A stretch of DNA of 64,000 nt from JBBRHQ01 sp963738305 (GCA_963738305.1 CAVTVU010000001.1:620001-684000), one strand, 5' to 3'; shown: positions 50,271-59,645, counted from the stretch's first letter. A program made the numbers and translations. The notes: a model not told the origin generated them from the sequence alone.

Positions 50271-50938
50271 CGGCGCCGGGAAAGATAGGCGAGGGCAAAG
50301 TCCCAGAGCTGTCGGGCGCGGTGGAGGAAACCGGCCGCGTTCCGCGTCGTGGTCCGATGCTCGAGGTCCAGCTCGTACTCGCGCAGCCGCGCTCCGGCCC
50401 GCACAGCGTCGATCGTCATCCCCACCTCCATCCCGTAGCCGGCAGCGAACGGAAGGGCCGAGCGCAGCACCGCCTCGCGCATCGCCCGCTGGCCGGAGAT
50501 CGGCGCCGTCGTCTCGATCCCGCAGCGGCGGCGGATCGCCCAGCCGGCGAAACCCACCGCGGCGCCCAGCCCTCCCCCGAGGCGACGGGCAAAGGCGGCG
50601 ACCGCCAGGTCGCACTCGCCGGTCTCGATCGCCTCGACCAGCGGCACGAGCCGCGCCGCGGAGGCGCCGAGGTCCGCATCGCAGAGGAGGAAGACCCGGC
50701 CGTCCGCCGCGGCGGGGTGGCCCAGCGCCGCCTCGGCCGCGGCAGTCACGTTGGCGCCCTTGCCGTGCGGACGCCCGCGGCTGACCAGCTCGGCGCCGCC
50801 GGCCAGGGCCAGCTCGGCGGTGCCGTCCCGCGAGGCGTCGTCGGCGACGATCACGGTCGCGCCCGGGAACGATTCCCTCAGGGCGGCAAGCGTCTCGGCG
50901 ATCCGGTCTGCCTCGTTGCGGGCGGCGACGATGACCAT
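50267..50938 (-). CDS. Family 2 glycosyltransferase
   Basis: A GT-A fold family 2 glycosyltransferase of 223 residues. MVIVAARNEADRIAETLAAL opens the donor site, VIVADDASRDGTAELA has the conserved aspartates, and LCDADLGASAARLVPLVE the metal-binding DxD. The start may be ATG 50938 or GTG 50962, and the ATG fits the first strand. The C-terminal helices bear no membrane segment. It could add a sugar to a lipid or a polyprenol. It is the first gene of the glpK-plsC unit. Confidence 0.82.
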   Translation of the reverse strand: MVIVAARNEADRIAETLAALRESFPGATVIVADDASRDGTAELALAGGAELVSRGRPHGKGANVTAAAEAALGHPAAADGRVFLLCDADLGASAARLVPLVEAIETGECDLAVAAFARRLGGGLGAAVGFAGWAIRRRCGIETTAPISGQRAMREAVLRSALPFAAGYGMEVGMTIDAVRAGARLREYELDLEHRTTTRNAAGFLHRARQLWDFALAYLSRRR

Positions 50939-50969
50939 GGGGGGTGGGAGATCCGTGGACAAGGGTGGC

Positions 50970-50975
50970 TATTGT
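50970..50975 (+). promoter_or_regulatory. Candidate -10 box (TATTGT), leaderless
   Basis: TATTGT ends 8 bases before the ATG at 50984, in a short divergent region. Confidence 0.45.
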
Positions 50976-50983
50976 GCCCCGCC

Positions 50984-51196
50984 ATGGCAGACATCGAAGC
51001 CCACATCACCGGCAACGTCTGGAAGATCGAGGTCGCCGTCGGCGACGAGGTCAGCGACGGGGACACGGTGGTCATCCTCGAGTCGATGAAGATGGAAATT
51101 CCGGTCGAGGCCGAGGACGACGGCAAGGTGAGCGAGATCCGCTGCGAGGAGGGCCAGTCGGTCCATGAGGGCGACATCCTCGTGGTCCTGGAGTAG
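50984..51196 (+). CDS. Free-standing biotin carboxyl carrier protein
   Basis: A 70-residue single biotinyl domain. The biotinylated lysine is in ESMKME (Lys36). GNVWKIEVAVGDEVSDGDTV and ILVVLE form the two halves of the hammerhead fold. It contains no linker or other domain. It may serve the acyl-CoA carboxylase whose carboxyltransferase is at 27062. The next gene is an enoyl-CoA hydratase, 5 bases on. Biotin synthesis genes lie within the same window (57.2 kb onward). Confidence 0.92.
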   Translation: MADIEAHITGNVWKIEVAVGDEVSDGDTVVILESMKMEIPVEAEDDGKVSEIRCEEGQSVHEGDILVVLE

Positions 51197-51201
51197 CTGC
51201 C

Positions 51202-52008
51202 GTGAGTGAGCGCCTGGCGGGGGGCAGGCTGCTGCTGGACGAGCCTGCCGAGGCGGTGGCACGGCTGACCATCACCAGCCCGGAGAAGCGCAACGCGCTC
51301 GACCACGAGATCCTCGACGCGCTGGCCGAGGTGATGCCCCGCCTCGACCGCGGCATCGAGATTCGCTGCGTGATGATCACCGGCGCGCCGCCGGTCTTCT
51401 CGGCGGGTTACGACATCGGCTCGATCTCCGAGGACGCGTTCGAGCGTGACGCGGAAGCCCTCGTCGCCCACCCCTTCCAAGAGGCGATCGAGGCCGCCGC
51501 TTCCCATCCCTGGCCGATCGTAGCCGCCATCAACGGCCACTGCTTCGGCGGCGGGCTGGAGCTGGCGGTGACCTGCGATCTCCGCATCTGCGCCTCTGGG
51601 GCGAAGCTGGGCATGCCGCCCGCCAAGCTCGGCCTCGTCTACGGGCACACCGGGCTTCGCAAGTTCCTCGACGTGATCGGCCTGGCGCGGACCAAGGAGC
51701 TGTTTCTTACCGGCAGCAACGTCACCGCTTCCCGGGCGGAGCAGATCGGCCTGGTCAACTGGGTGATCGCCGACCACGACCTCGCGAGGGCGTCGATCGA
51801 GCTGGCGGCGTCGATCGCCTCCCACGCGCCGCTCTCCACCCAGGGCAACAAGCACGCGATCGACATCCTCAACGCCAACCCGGTGCTGAGCGAGCAGCAG
51901 GAGCGGGGGCTGGTGACGCTGCGGGAGTCCTGTTTTGCCTCCGAGGACCTCAGGGAGGGCATCCGCGCCTTCGCCGAGAAGCGGAAGCCCGATTGGAGCG
52001 GGCGCTGA
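51202..52008 (+). CDS. Enoyl-CoA hydratase/isomerase family protein
   Basis: A 268-residue crotonase-fold protein. The N-terminal TITSPEKRNALDHEILDALA is typical. The oxyanion-hole motifs are VFSAGYDIGSIS and INGHCFGGGLELAVTCD. MPPAKLGLVYGHTGLRKF covers the second catalytic region, with a glutamate less obvious than usual. The GTG start is 5 bases after the biotin carrier gene, so they are coupled. Its 3' end overlaps the AlkA-like gene by 16 bases. Confidence 0.88.
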   Translation: MSERLAGGRLLLDEPAEAVARLTITSPEKRNALDHEILDALAEVMPRLDRGIEIRCVMITGAPPVFSAGYDIGSISEDAFERDAEALVAHPFQEAIEAAASHPWPIVAAINGHCFGGGLELAVTCDLRICASGAKLGMPPAKLGLVYGHTGLRKFLDVIGLARTKELFLTGSNVTASRAEQIGLVNWVIADHDLARASIELAASIASHAPLSTQGNKHAIDILNANPVLSEQQERGLVTLRESCFASEDLREGIRAFAEKRKPDWSGR

Positions 52009-52646
52009 GCATCTCCCTGAAGCGACGGCGCGAGCAGCTCGCGGCCTCCGACCCGGCGATGGCCCGGCTGATCGCCGAGCTGGGCGATTGGGACGTGGGC
52101 AGGCGGCTGCGGCGCCGCGGCGCCGAGAAGACCGACGCTTACGGGACCCTGCTCCGGGCGATCGTCGGCCAGCAGCTCTCGACCAAGGCCGCAGCGACGA
52201 TCCACGGGCGGGTCCTGGAGCTGTTCGGCGGTCGCGACCCGAGCCCGCAGGAGTTGCTCGACGCGGCCCCGGATGCCCTGCGGGCCTGCGGGCTCTCGGG
52301 CCGCAAGGTGGAGTACATCAAGGACCTCGCCGTGCATGTGCTCGACGGCGAGCTGGAGCTGAACCGCCTCGACGACCTGAGCGACGAGGAGGTGATTACC
52401 GAGATCGTCGCCGTTCGCGGGCTCGGACGCTGGACCGCGGAGATGTTCCTGATCTTCCACCTGAAGCGGCCCGACGTCTTCTCAGGCGGCGACCTCGGCC
52501 TGCGCCGCGCAATCCAGCTATGCCACGGCCTGGAGGAGATGCCGACCCCGGCCGAGGCCGTCGAGATCGCGGAGCGCTGGTCGCCGAACCGCAGCCTGGC
52601 CTCGATCTACCTCTGGGAGTCGCTGGCGAACAACCCGGTCGGCTGA
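51993..52646 (+). CDS. DNA-3-methyladenine glycosylase (AlkA/HhH-GPD family)
   Basis: A 217-residue base-excision enzyme of the HhH-GPD superfamily. The helix-hairpin-helix is VRGLGRWTAEMFLIF. The catalytic aspartate lies in FSGGDLGLRRAIQLC. LRAIVGQQLSTKAAATIHGR is the family's conserved helix. It removes alkylated bases such as 3-methyladenine. The TTG start lies within the end of the crotonase gene, implying coupling. It lacks the AlkA N-terminal domain, as do many short homologues. Confidence 0.9.
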   Translation: MERALSISLKRRREQLAASDPAMARLIAELGDWDVGRRLRRRGAEKTDAYGTLLRAIVGQQLSTKAAATIHGRVLELFGGRDPSPQELLDAAPDALRACGLSGRKVEYIKDLAVHVLDGELELNRLDDLSDEEVITEIVAVRGLGRWTAEMFLIFHLKRPDVFSGGDLGLRRAIQLCHGLEEMPTPAEAVEIAERWSPNRSLASIYLWESLANNPVG

Positions 52647-52669
52647 GCGGGCCGGGCGAGTGGTCCGGC

Positions 52670-53312
52670 TCAGTCCGAGCGGGCGGTGATCGCCGGAGGA
52701 GTCGGGGGACAGAACTTGGGGTGGATCCCGTGGCGGTCGAGCGCTTCGCAGATCCTGGCCGTGACCACGAAGACGACGCATTGGCCGGGCGAGCGGAAGC
52801 CCGGGAAGCTGCGCCAGCCGCCGTTTCGGCAGTCGGCCAGCGAGGCGGGGACCGCCGGATCGTCCGTGACTGTGACGCCTCCGAACGTGAAATAGACGTT
52901 GTCGTGTGCCCGATCGGGTCAGGGCATTGCTGATTGGCGCCCTCGGTCCGCACCATCCCGACCGTGTCTCCCTGGGGCCCATTGAGGTCGGCGACGTAGA
53001 CGAGGAAATCGAGTGGGGTGTCCTGCATGCTCACGCCGATCACGGCGCGATTCCCCTGCACGTTGAGGCAGGTGACGGTCCCGGGGCCGAAGGCGTTGAC
53101 CATGTTCACGGTCCCGGCTGGGTCCTCCCCGCTCGGGCCGCTGGACGCGTCGAAGATGAATTGGATGTCGAGGCCGAAGAACCCCAACGGCACGTCGGCC
53201 TCGGCGTTCCCGGTGACCGAGTCCCGCGCCGCCGCCGCCGCCGCCGCGGCGGCGGGCTCGCCGCCGACGTCATGGCGAGGGCAAGAATTGCGGTGAGCAG
53301 TGCGCTCTTCAA
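52670..53312 (-). CDS. Secreted protein of unknown function, two frame breaks
   Basis: From TTG 53312 (GGAGG six bases upstream) the frame begins MKSALLTAILALAMTSA, a secretion signal. A one-base indel in a GCC run near 53240 moves to the frame ARDSVTGNAEADVPLGFFGL, then FDASSGPSGEDPAGTVN and NVQGNRAVIGVSMQD. A second break near 52910 leads to ADCRNGGWRSFPGFRSPGQC and a stop at 52670. The last motif (CxNGGWRxF with GQCVxFV) is typical of exported actinobacterial proteins of unknown role. The total is about 213 residues. The sense of each part is clear, but the full protein is inferred. Confidence 0.6.
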
Positions 53313-53600
53313 GGCGATCCTCCGACTCTTCGGAGAGCACGGCATACCACCGGCGAGGCGGTGGGTCAAGCGCCGGCCGAAGCAGGCCGAGGTGCGATCA
53401 GCGGAAGCGGGAGGATAGGCCGGGAGGCGCTCCGGCGGGCCTGGTCGGGGGGCGGGACGAGCGCTGCTCGCCCCCCCTGCCTGCGCCCCGATCAGTCCCC
53501 CCGCGGCGGAATAGCCGCGGAAGTCGGCCCAGCACCTGCCTCCGGAATCCGATCACCCAGCCAGGATCGCCCGGCGCCGTCTACGTAGCGTTTCCATTTC
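53313..53600. other. Promoter region of the CHASE-PAS-GGDEF gene
   Basis: The 288 bases hold no gene that I can support. CCGCGGC (53501-53507) and GCCGCGG (53514-53520) form a 7-bp hairpin. The two flanking genes are divergent, so promoters for both are expected here. Confidence 0.4.
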
Positions 53601-55574
53601 GTGGGATCCTTGTTGACGGTGTCCGGTTCTCGCTTCCGCATCTGGCTGGGATGTGTGGCGGTTGGGACGATCGTCGTCGCCTCGGTGATCGCCGCCCTGC
53701 TCGTTCACGCCACCGAACGGGACGACTTCGAGCGCACCCAGAGCGGAGAGGCGGTCCGGGCCGCGCACCAGGTCAACGCCTCGGCTGAGGTCTCCGCGGG
53801 CCAGTTGGCGAGCGCCGCCGCCTTCTATGCGGCCGAGGGCGCCGAGACCGGCTCGACCGGTGCCGAGGGGTACTCGCGCCGGGCGTTCATGGCCGTGGCC
53901 CGCTCGCTCCTGGGCGAGCGGCTGCTGAGCGCCACCGGCTTTGCCGCGGTGGTGCCATTCTCCCGGAAGGACTCCTACGAGAGCCGCGCTCGGCGGCCGA
54001 TCGTCGAGCGCCGGGGCGACGCGGCCGCACCCGTCCTTCCGCGCCCGGAGTACTACCCGCTGACCAACCTGGCGAGCACCGGAGAGAGCCGGATCGCGCC
54101 GCGACTGCGGGGGCTCGACCTAGGCTCAGCCCCGAGGCGCCTGGCCGCGCTGCGCCGGGCCCGCCGCACAGGCAAGGCGGCGGCGACGGGGATGACTCCG
54201 CTCCTCACCTCGCCCGGCAGGGGGATCGAGGTCTACCAGCCCGTCTATCGCGCCGGCGCGCCGCCGGCCGGCAGGGCGCAGCGCAGGTCGGCGCTCACGG
54301 GATTCGCCGTGGGCGTGATCCGCGTTCCCGACCTGATCGCTGCAGCCATGGGTGCCGCGACCGGGGCCACCCTGCAACTCCGCGAGCGGTCCCGGGTCGT
54401 GCTCGGGCCCCTCGAGCCCCTCTCCGACGCGGCGACCGCCCCGGTTCGGATCGCCGACCGGACCTGGATCCTGGTGCTGAGCGATCACGACACGCCGAGC
54501 CTGGCGCTGCCGCTGGCGATCGCGATCGCCGGCATCCTGCTGGCTGCGCTGGTCGGCGCCCTGATGCTGCTCTGGGGCCGCAACGAGAGCATCGCCCGCG
54601 GGATCGCGGCGAGGCGGATCGGCGAGCGCGACCGCGCGGAAGTCGAGCGCCAGCAGACGGAGCGGCGCTACCGGGTACTGGCGGAGAACTCGATCGACAT
54701 GATCGGCGTAACCGATCTCGAGGGAAGGCTGGTCTATGTCTCGCCCTCCTCGCTTACCCTGCTTGGCTTCCAGCCGGAGGAGATGATCGGTCGCTCCAGC
54801 TACGAGTTCGTCTATCCCGACGACCTCGAGTCGGCGCGAAGCCTGAGCAAGAACCTGGTTGAGGCGCCGCAATCGATCACCTACCAGTGCCGCTTCCTGC
54901 GCAAGGACGGCAGTTACGTCTGGATCGAAGCGGCCGCTCGCTCGATCCCCGACCCCGACAGCGGCGAGATTCTCGAGTTCCAGGCCGCGATCCGCGACAT
55001 CAGCGACCGCAAGCGCATGCACCAGGAGCTGGAGCGGCTCGCCCAACAGGACTCGCTGACCGGCCTGGGCAACAGGCGACGCTTCGAGCAGGAGGTCGAG
55101 GCCGAGATGGCCCGCTCGCGCCGCCAGCTCGCCCCCGGCGCGCTGCTGCTGATCGACCTCGACCACTTCAAGTCGGTCAACGACTCGCTCGGGCACCTCG
55201 CCGGAGACAAGGTCCTGAAGCAGATCGCCGAGATCCTTGGCGAGCGGCTGCGCGAGTCCGACGCCCTGGCCCGCCTCGGCGGAGACGAGTTCGCGATCCT
55301 CCTCCCGGACACGGGCCTGCGCGAAGCCCGCCTCGTGGCTGAGTCGCTGACCAGGGCGATCCGCGAGGGGACCGAGAAGGGGAGCGTAGCCTCGGTGACC
55401 GCGAGCATCGGCGTCGCGCTGTTCGACGGGGACCCGAGGCTCGATGTGCCCACGGTGATCGCGGAGGCGGACCTGGCGATGTACGCGGCCAAGGACGACG
55501 GCCGCGACCGGGTGCGGGTCTTCGACCTCGACCGCGACGCCTCGGTCCCTCCCGCTTCCCAGGACGCCGAGTAG
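53601..55574 (+). CDS. CHASE-PAS-GGDEF membrane diguanylate cyclase
   Basis: A 657-residue sensor. Residues about 13-36 are a membrane helix, about 45-290 a CHASE-type extracytoplasmic sensor (FVAAVPFSRK-like VVPFSRKDSYESRAR), and about 300-323 a second helix. PAS follows (NSIDMIGVTDLEGRLVYVSP; YEFVYPDDLESARS) with its C-terminal PAC (FLRKDGSYVWIEAAARS). The GGDEF domain from about 485 has LIDLDHFKSVNDSLGHLAGD and RLGGDEFAILLPD. The RESD inhibitory I-site lies five residues before GGDEF. It makes c-di-GMP in response to an external ligand. The start GTG 53601 precedes the first helix. Confidence 0.9.
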   Translation: MGSLLTVSGSRFRIWLGCVAVGTIVVASVIAALLVHATERDDFERTQSGEAVRAAHQVNASAEVSAGQLASAAAFYAAEGAETGSTGAEGYSRRAFMAVARSLLGERLLSATGFAAVVPFSRKDSYESRARRPIVERRGDAAAPVLPRPEYYPLTNLASTGESRIAPRLRGLDLGSAPRRLAALRRARRTGKAAATGMTPLLTSPGRGIEVYQPVYRAGAPPAGRAQRRSALTGFAVGVIRVPDLIAAAMGAATGATLQLRERSRVVLGPLEPLSDAATAPVRIADRTWILVLSDHDTPSLALPLAIAIAGILLAALVGALMLLWGRNESIARGIAARRIGERDRAEVERQQTERRYRVLAENSIDMIGVTDLEGRLVYVSPSSLTLLGFQPEEMIGRSSYEFVYPDDLESARSLSKNLVEAPQSITYQCRFLRKDGSYVWIEAAARSIPDPDSGEILEFQAAIRDISDRKRMHQELERLAQQDSLTGLGNRRRFEQEVEAEMARSRRQLAPGALLLIDLDHFKSVNDSLGHLAGDKVLKQIAEILGERLRESDALARLGGDEFAILLPDTGLREARLVAESLTRAIREGTEKGSVASVTASIGVALFDGDPRLDVPTVIAEADLAMYAAKDDGRDRVRVFDLDRDASVPPASQDAE

Positions 55575-55613
55575 GCCCTGGGCGCGTCGCGGCGCGCACG
55601 GCAGGCCGGACGA

Positions 55614-56783
55614 TCAGTCCAGATCGCGCCCCAGCCGGTGGCGAAGCGCGAGGACGCGCTGCACGGAACGCTCGAACCGGCCCCGGTCCAGGTCGCGCGC
55701 GCGCAGCTTGTGGCGCAGCCCCCTGTAGGCCCGTGCCCCCTCCCGAAAGTCGGTGTAGAGGAGCAGGTCGGTGCCCGCCTTGGCGGCCGCGAGCCCGGCC
55801 TTGGCCGGGCCGCCGAAGGCACCGGCCGAGACGGTTCCCAGCGCGTCGGTGATCGAGACGCCGCGGAAGCCGAGCCGGACCCGCAGCTCGCGCGTCGCGA
55901 GCGGGCGCGCGAAGGCCGCCGGCTTGGGCGAGAAGGCGGGATAGATCGCCGTGCTCAACATCACCATCGCTCCGCGAGCAGCCGCGAACCGCCGATAGGG
56001 CAGCTCGTCGACCCGGCGCAAGGTGCGCTTCGACAGGCGGATCCGCTGTACCGCGAAGTCGGTGTCCCGCCGGGCTGCGCCGAGGCCGGGAAAGTGCTTG
56101 CCGGTGGCCGCGACCCGCCACTTCTGCATCGCCCTGGCGAACGGGATCGCCGTTGCCCGGACTCGCCGGGCGCTGGAGCCGAAGCCGCGATCGGTGGCCG
56201 CGGTGTCGCTGCCGGGCCGCGCGACGTCGAGCACCGGTGCGAGGTTGACGCTGACTCCGAGGTTGCGCAGGTTGCGGGCAGTCAGCCGCCCCTGACGGCG
56301 ACTGAAGCGTGGACCGCGCGCCCCCATCACCTCGGCCGAGGCCCGGGGCGCGCCACCGATCCGCTTCACGAGCCCGCCCTCCTGGTCGATCATCACCAGA
56401 AGCGGATCGCGAACGCCCTTCGGGCGGGGAACGTGCTGGAGGCGCGCGATCAGGCGGTGCCCCGCCGAGCGGCTGGGGATGTTCTCGGAGAAGAGGATCG
56501 CCCCGGCGATCCGGCCCCGGCGGATCATCCGCTTCACCGCGTCGGGGACCTGGGTGCCTGGGAAGCCGACCACGATTCGCTCGCCGGCCAGCTTCGCGGC
56601 CGGCAAGTCCTCGGCGGCGCTTCGCTCGCGCGACTCGGAGCCGTCGGCCGAGAGCGCGATCCCAAGCGCGAAGGCGCCAATCGCGACGACCGCGAGCAGG
56701 CAGACGGCGAGGCGCCGGCTGGCAGCGCGGCGCGGCGCCCAGCGGCGCCGCCTCGATCTGGGGTGGGCCACAGAGGAGCTCAA
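55614..56783 (-). CDS. Family 3 glycoside hydrolase (NagZ-like)
   Basis: A 389-residue GH3 enzyme, probably beta-N-acetylhexosaminidase. A single N-terminal helix (LAVCLLAVVAIGAFALGIAL) suggests export or anchoring. The catalytic region has LLVMIDQEGGLVKRI, then GKHFPGLGAARRDTD (family Lys-His) and the nucleophile aspartate in GVSITDALGTV. It probably trims cell-wall fragments. An Arg-rich N-terminal tail precedes the helix. A sulfatase fragment lies upstream. Confidence 0.86.
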   Translation of the reverse strand: MSSSVAHPRSRRRRWAPRRAASRRLAVCLLAVVAIGAFALGIALSADGSESRERSAAEDLPAAKLAGERIVVGFPGTQVPDAVKRMIRRGRIAGAILFSENIPSRSAGHRLIARLQHVPRPKGVRDPLLVMIDQEGGLVKRIGGAPRASAEVMGARGPRFSRRQGRLTARNLRNLGVSVNLAPVLDVARPGSDTAATDRGFGSSARRVRATAIPFARAMQKWRVAATGKHFPGLGAARRDTDFAVQRIRLSKRTLRRVDELPYRRFAAARGAMVMLSTAIYPAFSPKPAAFARPLATRELRVRLGFRGVSITDALGTVSAGAFGGPAKAGLAAAKAGTDLLLYTDFREGARAYRGLRHKLRARDLDRGRFERSVQRVLALRHRLGRDLD

Positions 56784-57022
56784 GCCGAACCGATACTACG
56801 AACCCCGTCACCGGCGCCGAGATGCATGTTGAGGGGTGTATTGCACCCCTCACCTTGCGTTCGGCCTCCGAAGCGGTGCTCGGGTGCCTCCCCCGCAACG
56901 AGGCTTTCGGCCAGGTCCGCCCTGGCACCGGCGTAGGCGGGGCCGGCGTGCACCCTCTCGAGCTCGTAGGGGTCGTTGAAGAGATCGTACATCTCGGTCT
57001 CGCCGATTGCCGCATCTCGCGG
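56780..57022 (-). pseudogene. C-terminal remnant of a sulfatase
   Basis: The frame reads AIGETEMYDLFNDPYELERV, then HAGPAYAGARADLAESL. This is the family end of arylsulfatases, where the chain describes deeds such as LYDL..DPxE. Nothing of the catalytic N-terminus is present upstream, only a hairpin. The end of the frame overlaps the GH3 start. It is a decayed or rearranged fragment, of which only about 40 residues are convincing. Confidence 0.45.
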
Positions 57023-57053
57023 ACCCCTCCGGGGTCCGGGGGGTGCCGATTCT

Positions 57054-57096
57054 GAGTTCGCCGTCTTGGGTCGGTGGAACCCAAAATTGCGAACTC
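57054..57096 (-). terminator. Two-part hairpin next to the sulfatase remnant
   Basis: GAGTTCGC (57054-57061) pairs with GCGAACTC (57089-57096). Inside, TTGGGT (57066-57071) pairs with ACCCAA (57079-57084). The resulting long hairpin lies about 160 bases before bioB. Confidence 0.45.
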
Positions 57097-57259
57097 ACTC
57101 ATCGCCGCATCCCCGGCTCCTGCTTCCGCCGCCGTGCGGCGCCCAGCTTGGCCTGCGCTGCCCCCGCGGGCACGTCAACTCGGATTCGACCGTCTGGGCG
57201 GCCGGGGGCGTCCGCGCCGGCGCCTAGCGTGGTGCCCACCCGACGGGGAAGGAAGCCGG

Positions 57260-58414
57260 ATGAGACCCCTGATCAGCTTCGAAGAGGCGTTGGAGCTCGG
57301 CGAGCTCACCGATCGCGATCGCATCGGCGATCTGGTCGAGCGTGCCTGGCGGGTGCGCCGGGAGAACTTCGGCGACTCGACCGACATGTGCTCCCTGGTG
57401 AACGCCAAGTCCGGCGGCTGCGCCGAGGACTGCGGCTTCTGCGCCCAGTCCCGCTACGCGGAGGCCGACACCCCGATGCACGCGATGATGGAGCCGGAGC
57501 AGATCCTCGAGCACGCGCGGGCGGCCGAGGCCGCCGGGGCGCATCGCTTCTGCATGGTCACCCAGGGACAGGGCCTCTCGAAGCGCGACTTCGCCAAGGT
57601 GCTGGAGGGGGCGAGGCTGGTCGCCGAGCACACCAACCTGAAGCGCTGCGCCTCGATCGGCCACATGTCGCCCGAGCGGGCGCGGAAGCTGCGTGGGGCG
57701 GGGATCCAGCGCGTCCACCACAACGTCGAGTCGTCACGCTCCCACTACCCCGAGGTCTCCACCACGGTTCGCTACGAGGGCCGGCTGAGGACGATCAGCG
57801 CCGTCAAGGAGGCCGGGTTGGAGACCTGCGTCGGGGGCATCCTGAACCTCGGTGAGAGCAGGCGCCAGCGCGTCGAGATGGCGTTCGAGCTGGCCGAGCT
57901 GGACCCGACATCGGTGCCCATCAACCTGCTCAACCCGCGGGCAGGGACGAAGTTCGGCGATCGCGCCCTGATGGACCCCTGGGAGGTCGTCAAGTGGGTG
58001 GCGATCTTCCGGCTGATCATCCCGGGAGCGCTCTTCCGGCTCTGCGGCGGCCGGGTCGAGAATCTCGGCGAGCTACAGCCGCTGGCGGTCAGGGCGGGAC
58101 TCAACGGGGTGATGATGGGCAACTTCCTCACCACCCTGGGAGCCGAGCCCGCCGATGACCGGGCGATGTTCGCCGAGCAGGGGCTGAACGTCGCCCGCCA
58201 GCCCGACAACGGGGCCAACCCGCGGCCCGACAACCGCGCCGGCTGGCTCGAGGGCCAAACTCCGGCGACGCCGATGGAGGAGCTGATCGACCACCAGTCC
58301 GACGCCAACTTCTGGGACCCCTCGACCCAGCTGCGGGTGATCCGCATGACGCGCAAGCCGCCGCCCTATCCCGAGCGTCGCCCGAGCGAGAGCGGAGCCG
58401 AGGAAGCGGCCTGA
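57260..58414 (+). CDS. bioB: Biotin synthase
   Basis: BioB inserts sulfur into dethiobiotin, using radical SAM chemistry. The 4Fe-4S loop is CAEDCGFCAQSRY. The [2Fe-2S] cysteines are in CASIGHMSPE and ETCVGGILNLGES, and other family segments are TQGQGLSKRDF and GVMMGNFLTTLGAEPADD. The length of 384 residues includes a C-terminal extension of about 45 residues, rich in Pro and Glu. ATG 57260 has a GGAAGGAAG ribosome site. bioF follows by 4 bases. Confidence 0.95.
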   Translation: MRPLISFEEALELGELTDRDRIGDLVERAWRVRRENFGDSTDMCSLVNAKSGGCAEDCGFCAQSRYAEADTPMHAMMEPEQILEHARAAEAAGAHRFCMVTQGQGLSKRDFAKVLEGARLVAEHTNLKRCASIGHMSPERARKLRGAGIQRVHHNVESSRSHYPEVSTTVRYEGRLRTISAVKEAGLETCVGGILNLGESRRQRVEMAFELAELDPTSVPINLLNPRAGTKFGDRALMDPWEVVKWVAIFRLIIPGALFRLCGGRVENLGELQPLAVRAGLNGVMMGNFLTTLGAEPADDRAMFAEQGLNVARQPDNGANPRPDNRAGWLEGQTPATPMEELIDHQSDANFWDPSTQLRVIRMTRKPPPYPERRPSESGAEEAA

Positions 58415-58418
58415 GCGC

Positions 58419-59645
58419 GTGAGTGAGATCGCCGAGCACCTCTCCGAGCTCCGCGACAGGGGGCTGCGGAGGAGGCTCCGGCTGATCGGCGGCCCGCAGG
58501 GACCCCGGGTGGAGCTGGACGGGCGCCCGGTGCTGCTGATGTGCTCGAACAACTACCTCGGGCTCGCCGACCATCCCCGGGTGCGCCAGGCGGCCGCCGA
58601 GGCGGCGATGCGCTGGGGCGCCGGCGCCGGCGCCTCGCGCCTGATCTCGGGCAACATGAAGCCGCACCGCCAGCTCGAGGATCGCCTGGCCGCGTTCAAG
58701 GGCCGCGATGCGGCGCTGCTGTTCGGATCCGGCTACCTGGCCAACACGGGCACCATCGCCGCGCTCGCCGGCTCCGGAGAGGTCGTCTTCTCCGACGAGC
58801 TGAACCACGCCAGCATCATCGACGGCTGCCGGCTCTCGCGAGCCGAGACCTTCGTCTACCGGCATCGCGACCTCGAGCACCTCGCGTGGGGCCTGGGCCG
58901 GGCAAAGGGGCGGGCCTCGCTGATCGTCACCGACGGTGTCTTCTCCATGGACGGGGACCTGGCTCCGCTCGGCGGGCTGGCCGAACTGGCGCGCGCGAAG
59001 GGCTGCCGGCTGATGGTCGACGAGGCACACGCGACCGGCGCGTTGGGGCCCGGAGGGCGTGGATCGGTCGCCGCAGCCGGGCTGGGCGAGGAGGTCGACC
59101 TGATCGTCGGCACGCTGGGCAAGGCGCTCGGCACCTACGGTGCCTACGTCGCCGGGAGCAGCGAGATCGTCGAGTACCTCCTCAACACGGCGCGCCCGTT
59201 CATCTTCTCCACGGCGCCGCCGCCCCCGATCGTCGCAGCGGCGGGGGCGGCCCTGGAGCTGCTCGAGTCCCACCCCCACCGGGTGGCGCGCCTGCAATCG
59301 AACTCGGCGGCACTGCGGGAGGAGCTGGCGAACGAGGGTGTTGAGGTCGGCGGCGAGACGCAGATCGTGCCGATCGTGATCGGGGATGCCGAGCCCACCA
59401 TGGAGTTGTGCGAGCGGGCGCTGCAGCGCGGGGTCTTCGCGCAGGGGATCAGGCCGCCGACCGTGTCGGAGGGGTCCTCGCGACTGCGCCTGACCGTGAT
59501 GGCGAGCCACCGGGAGGGCGAGCTGCGCCGCGCTGCCCGGCAGATCGTCGCCTGTGCCGGAGAGCTCGGCATCGACCTGCCGGGCGAGGCGAGCGGCGGG
59601 ACTGCTGGCGCGGGCGAGCGCCCCGGCCTGGCCGAGGCCGCCTAG
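58419..59645 (+). CDS. bioF: 8-amino-7-oxononanoate synthase
   Basis: BioF condenses pimeloyl thioester with alanine, using PLP. The 408-residue protein has the PLP lysine in IVGTLGKALGTYGAYVAG, with LMVDEAHATGALGPGGRGSV before it. RLISGNMKPHRQLEDRLA and FSDELNHASIIDGCRLS are also family segments. It begins GTG, 4 bases after bioB. A Gly/Ala-rich tail of about 25 residues is added. It precedes bioD by 10 bases. Confidence 0.95.
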   Translation: MSEIAEHLSELRDRGLRRRLRLIGGPQGPRVELDGRPVLLMCSNNYLGLADHPRVRQAAAEAAMRWGAGAGASRLISGNMKPHRQLEDRLAAFKGRDAALLFGSGYLANTGTIAALAGSGEVVFSDELNHASIIDGCRLSRAETFVYRHRDLEHLAWGLGRAKGRASLIVTDGVFSMDGDLAPLGGLAELARAKGCRLMVDEAHATGALGPGGRGSVAAAGLGEEVDLIVGTLGKALGTYGAYVAGSSEIVEYLLNTARPFIFSTAPPPPIVAAAGAALELLESHPHRVARLQSNSAALREELANEGVEVGGETQIVPIVIGDAEPTMELCERALQRGVFAQGIRPPTVSEGSSRLRLTVMASHREGELRRAARQIVACAGELGIDLPGEASGGTAGAGERPGLAEAA

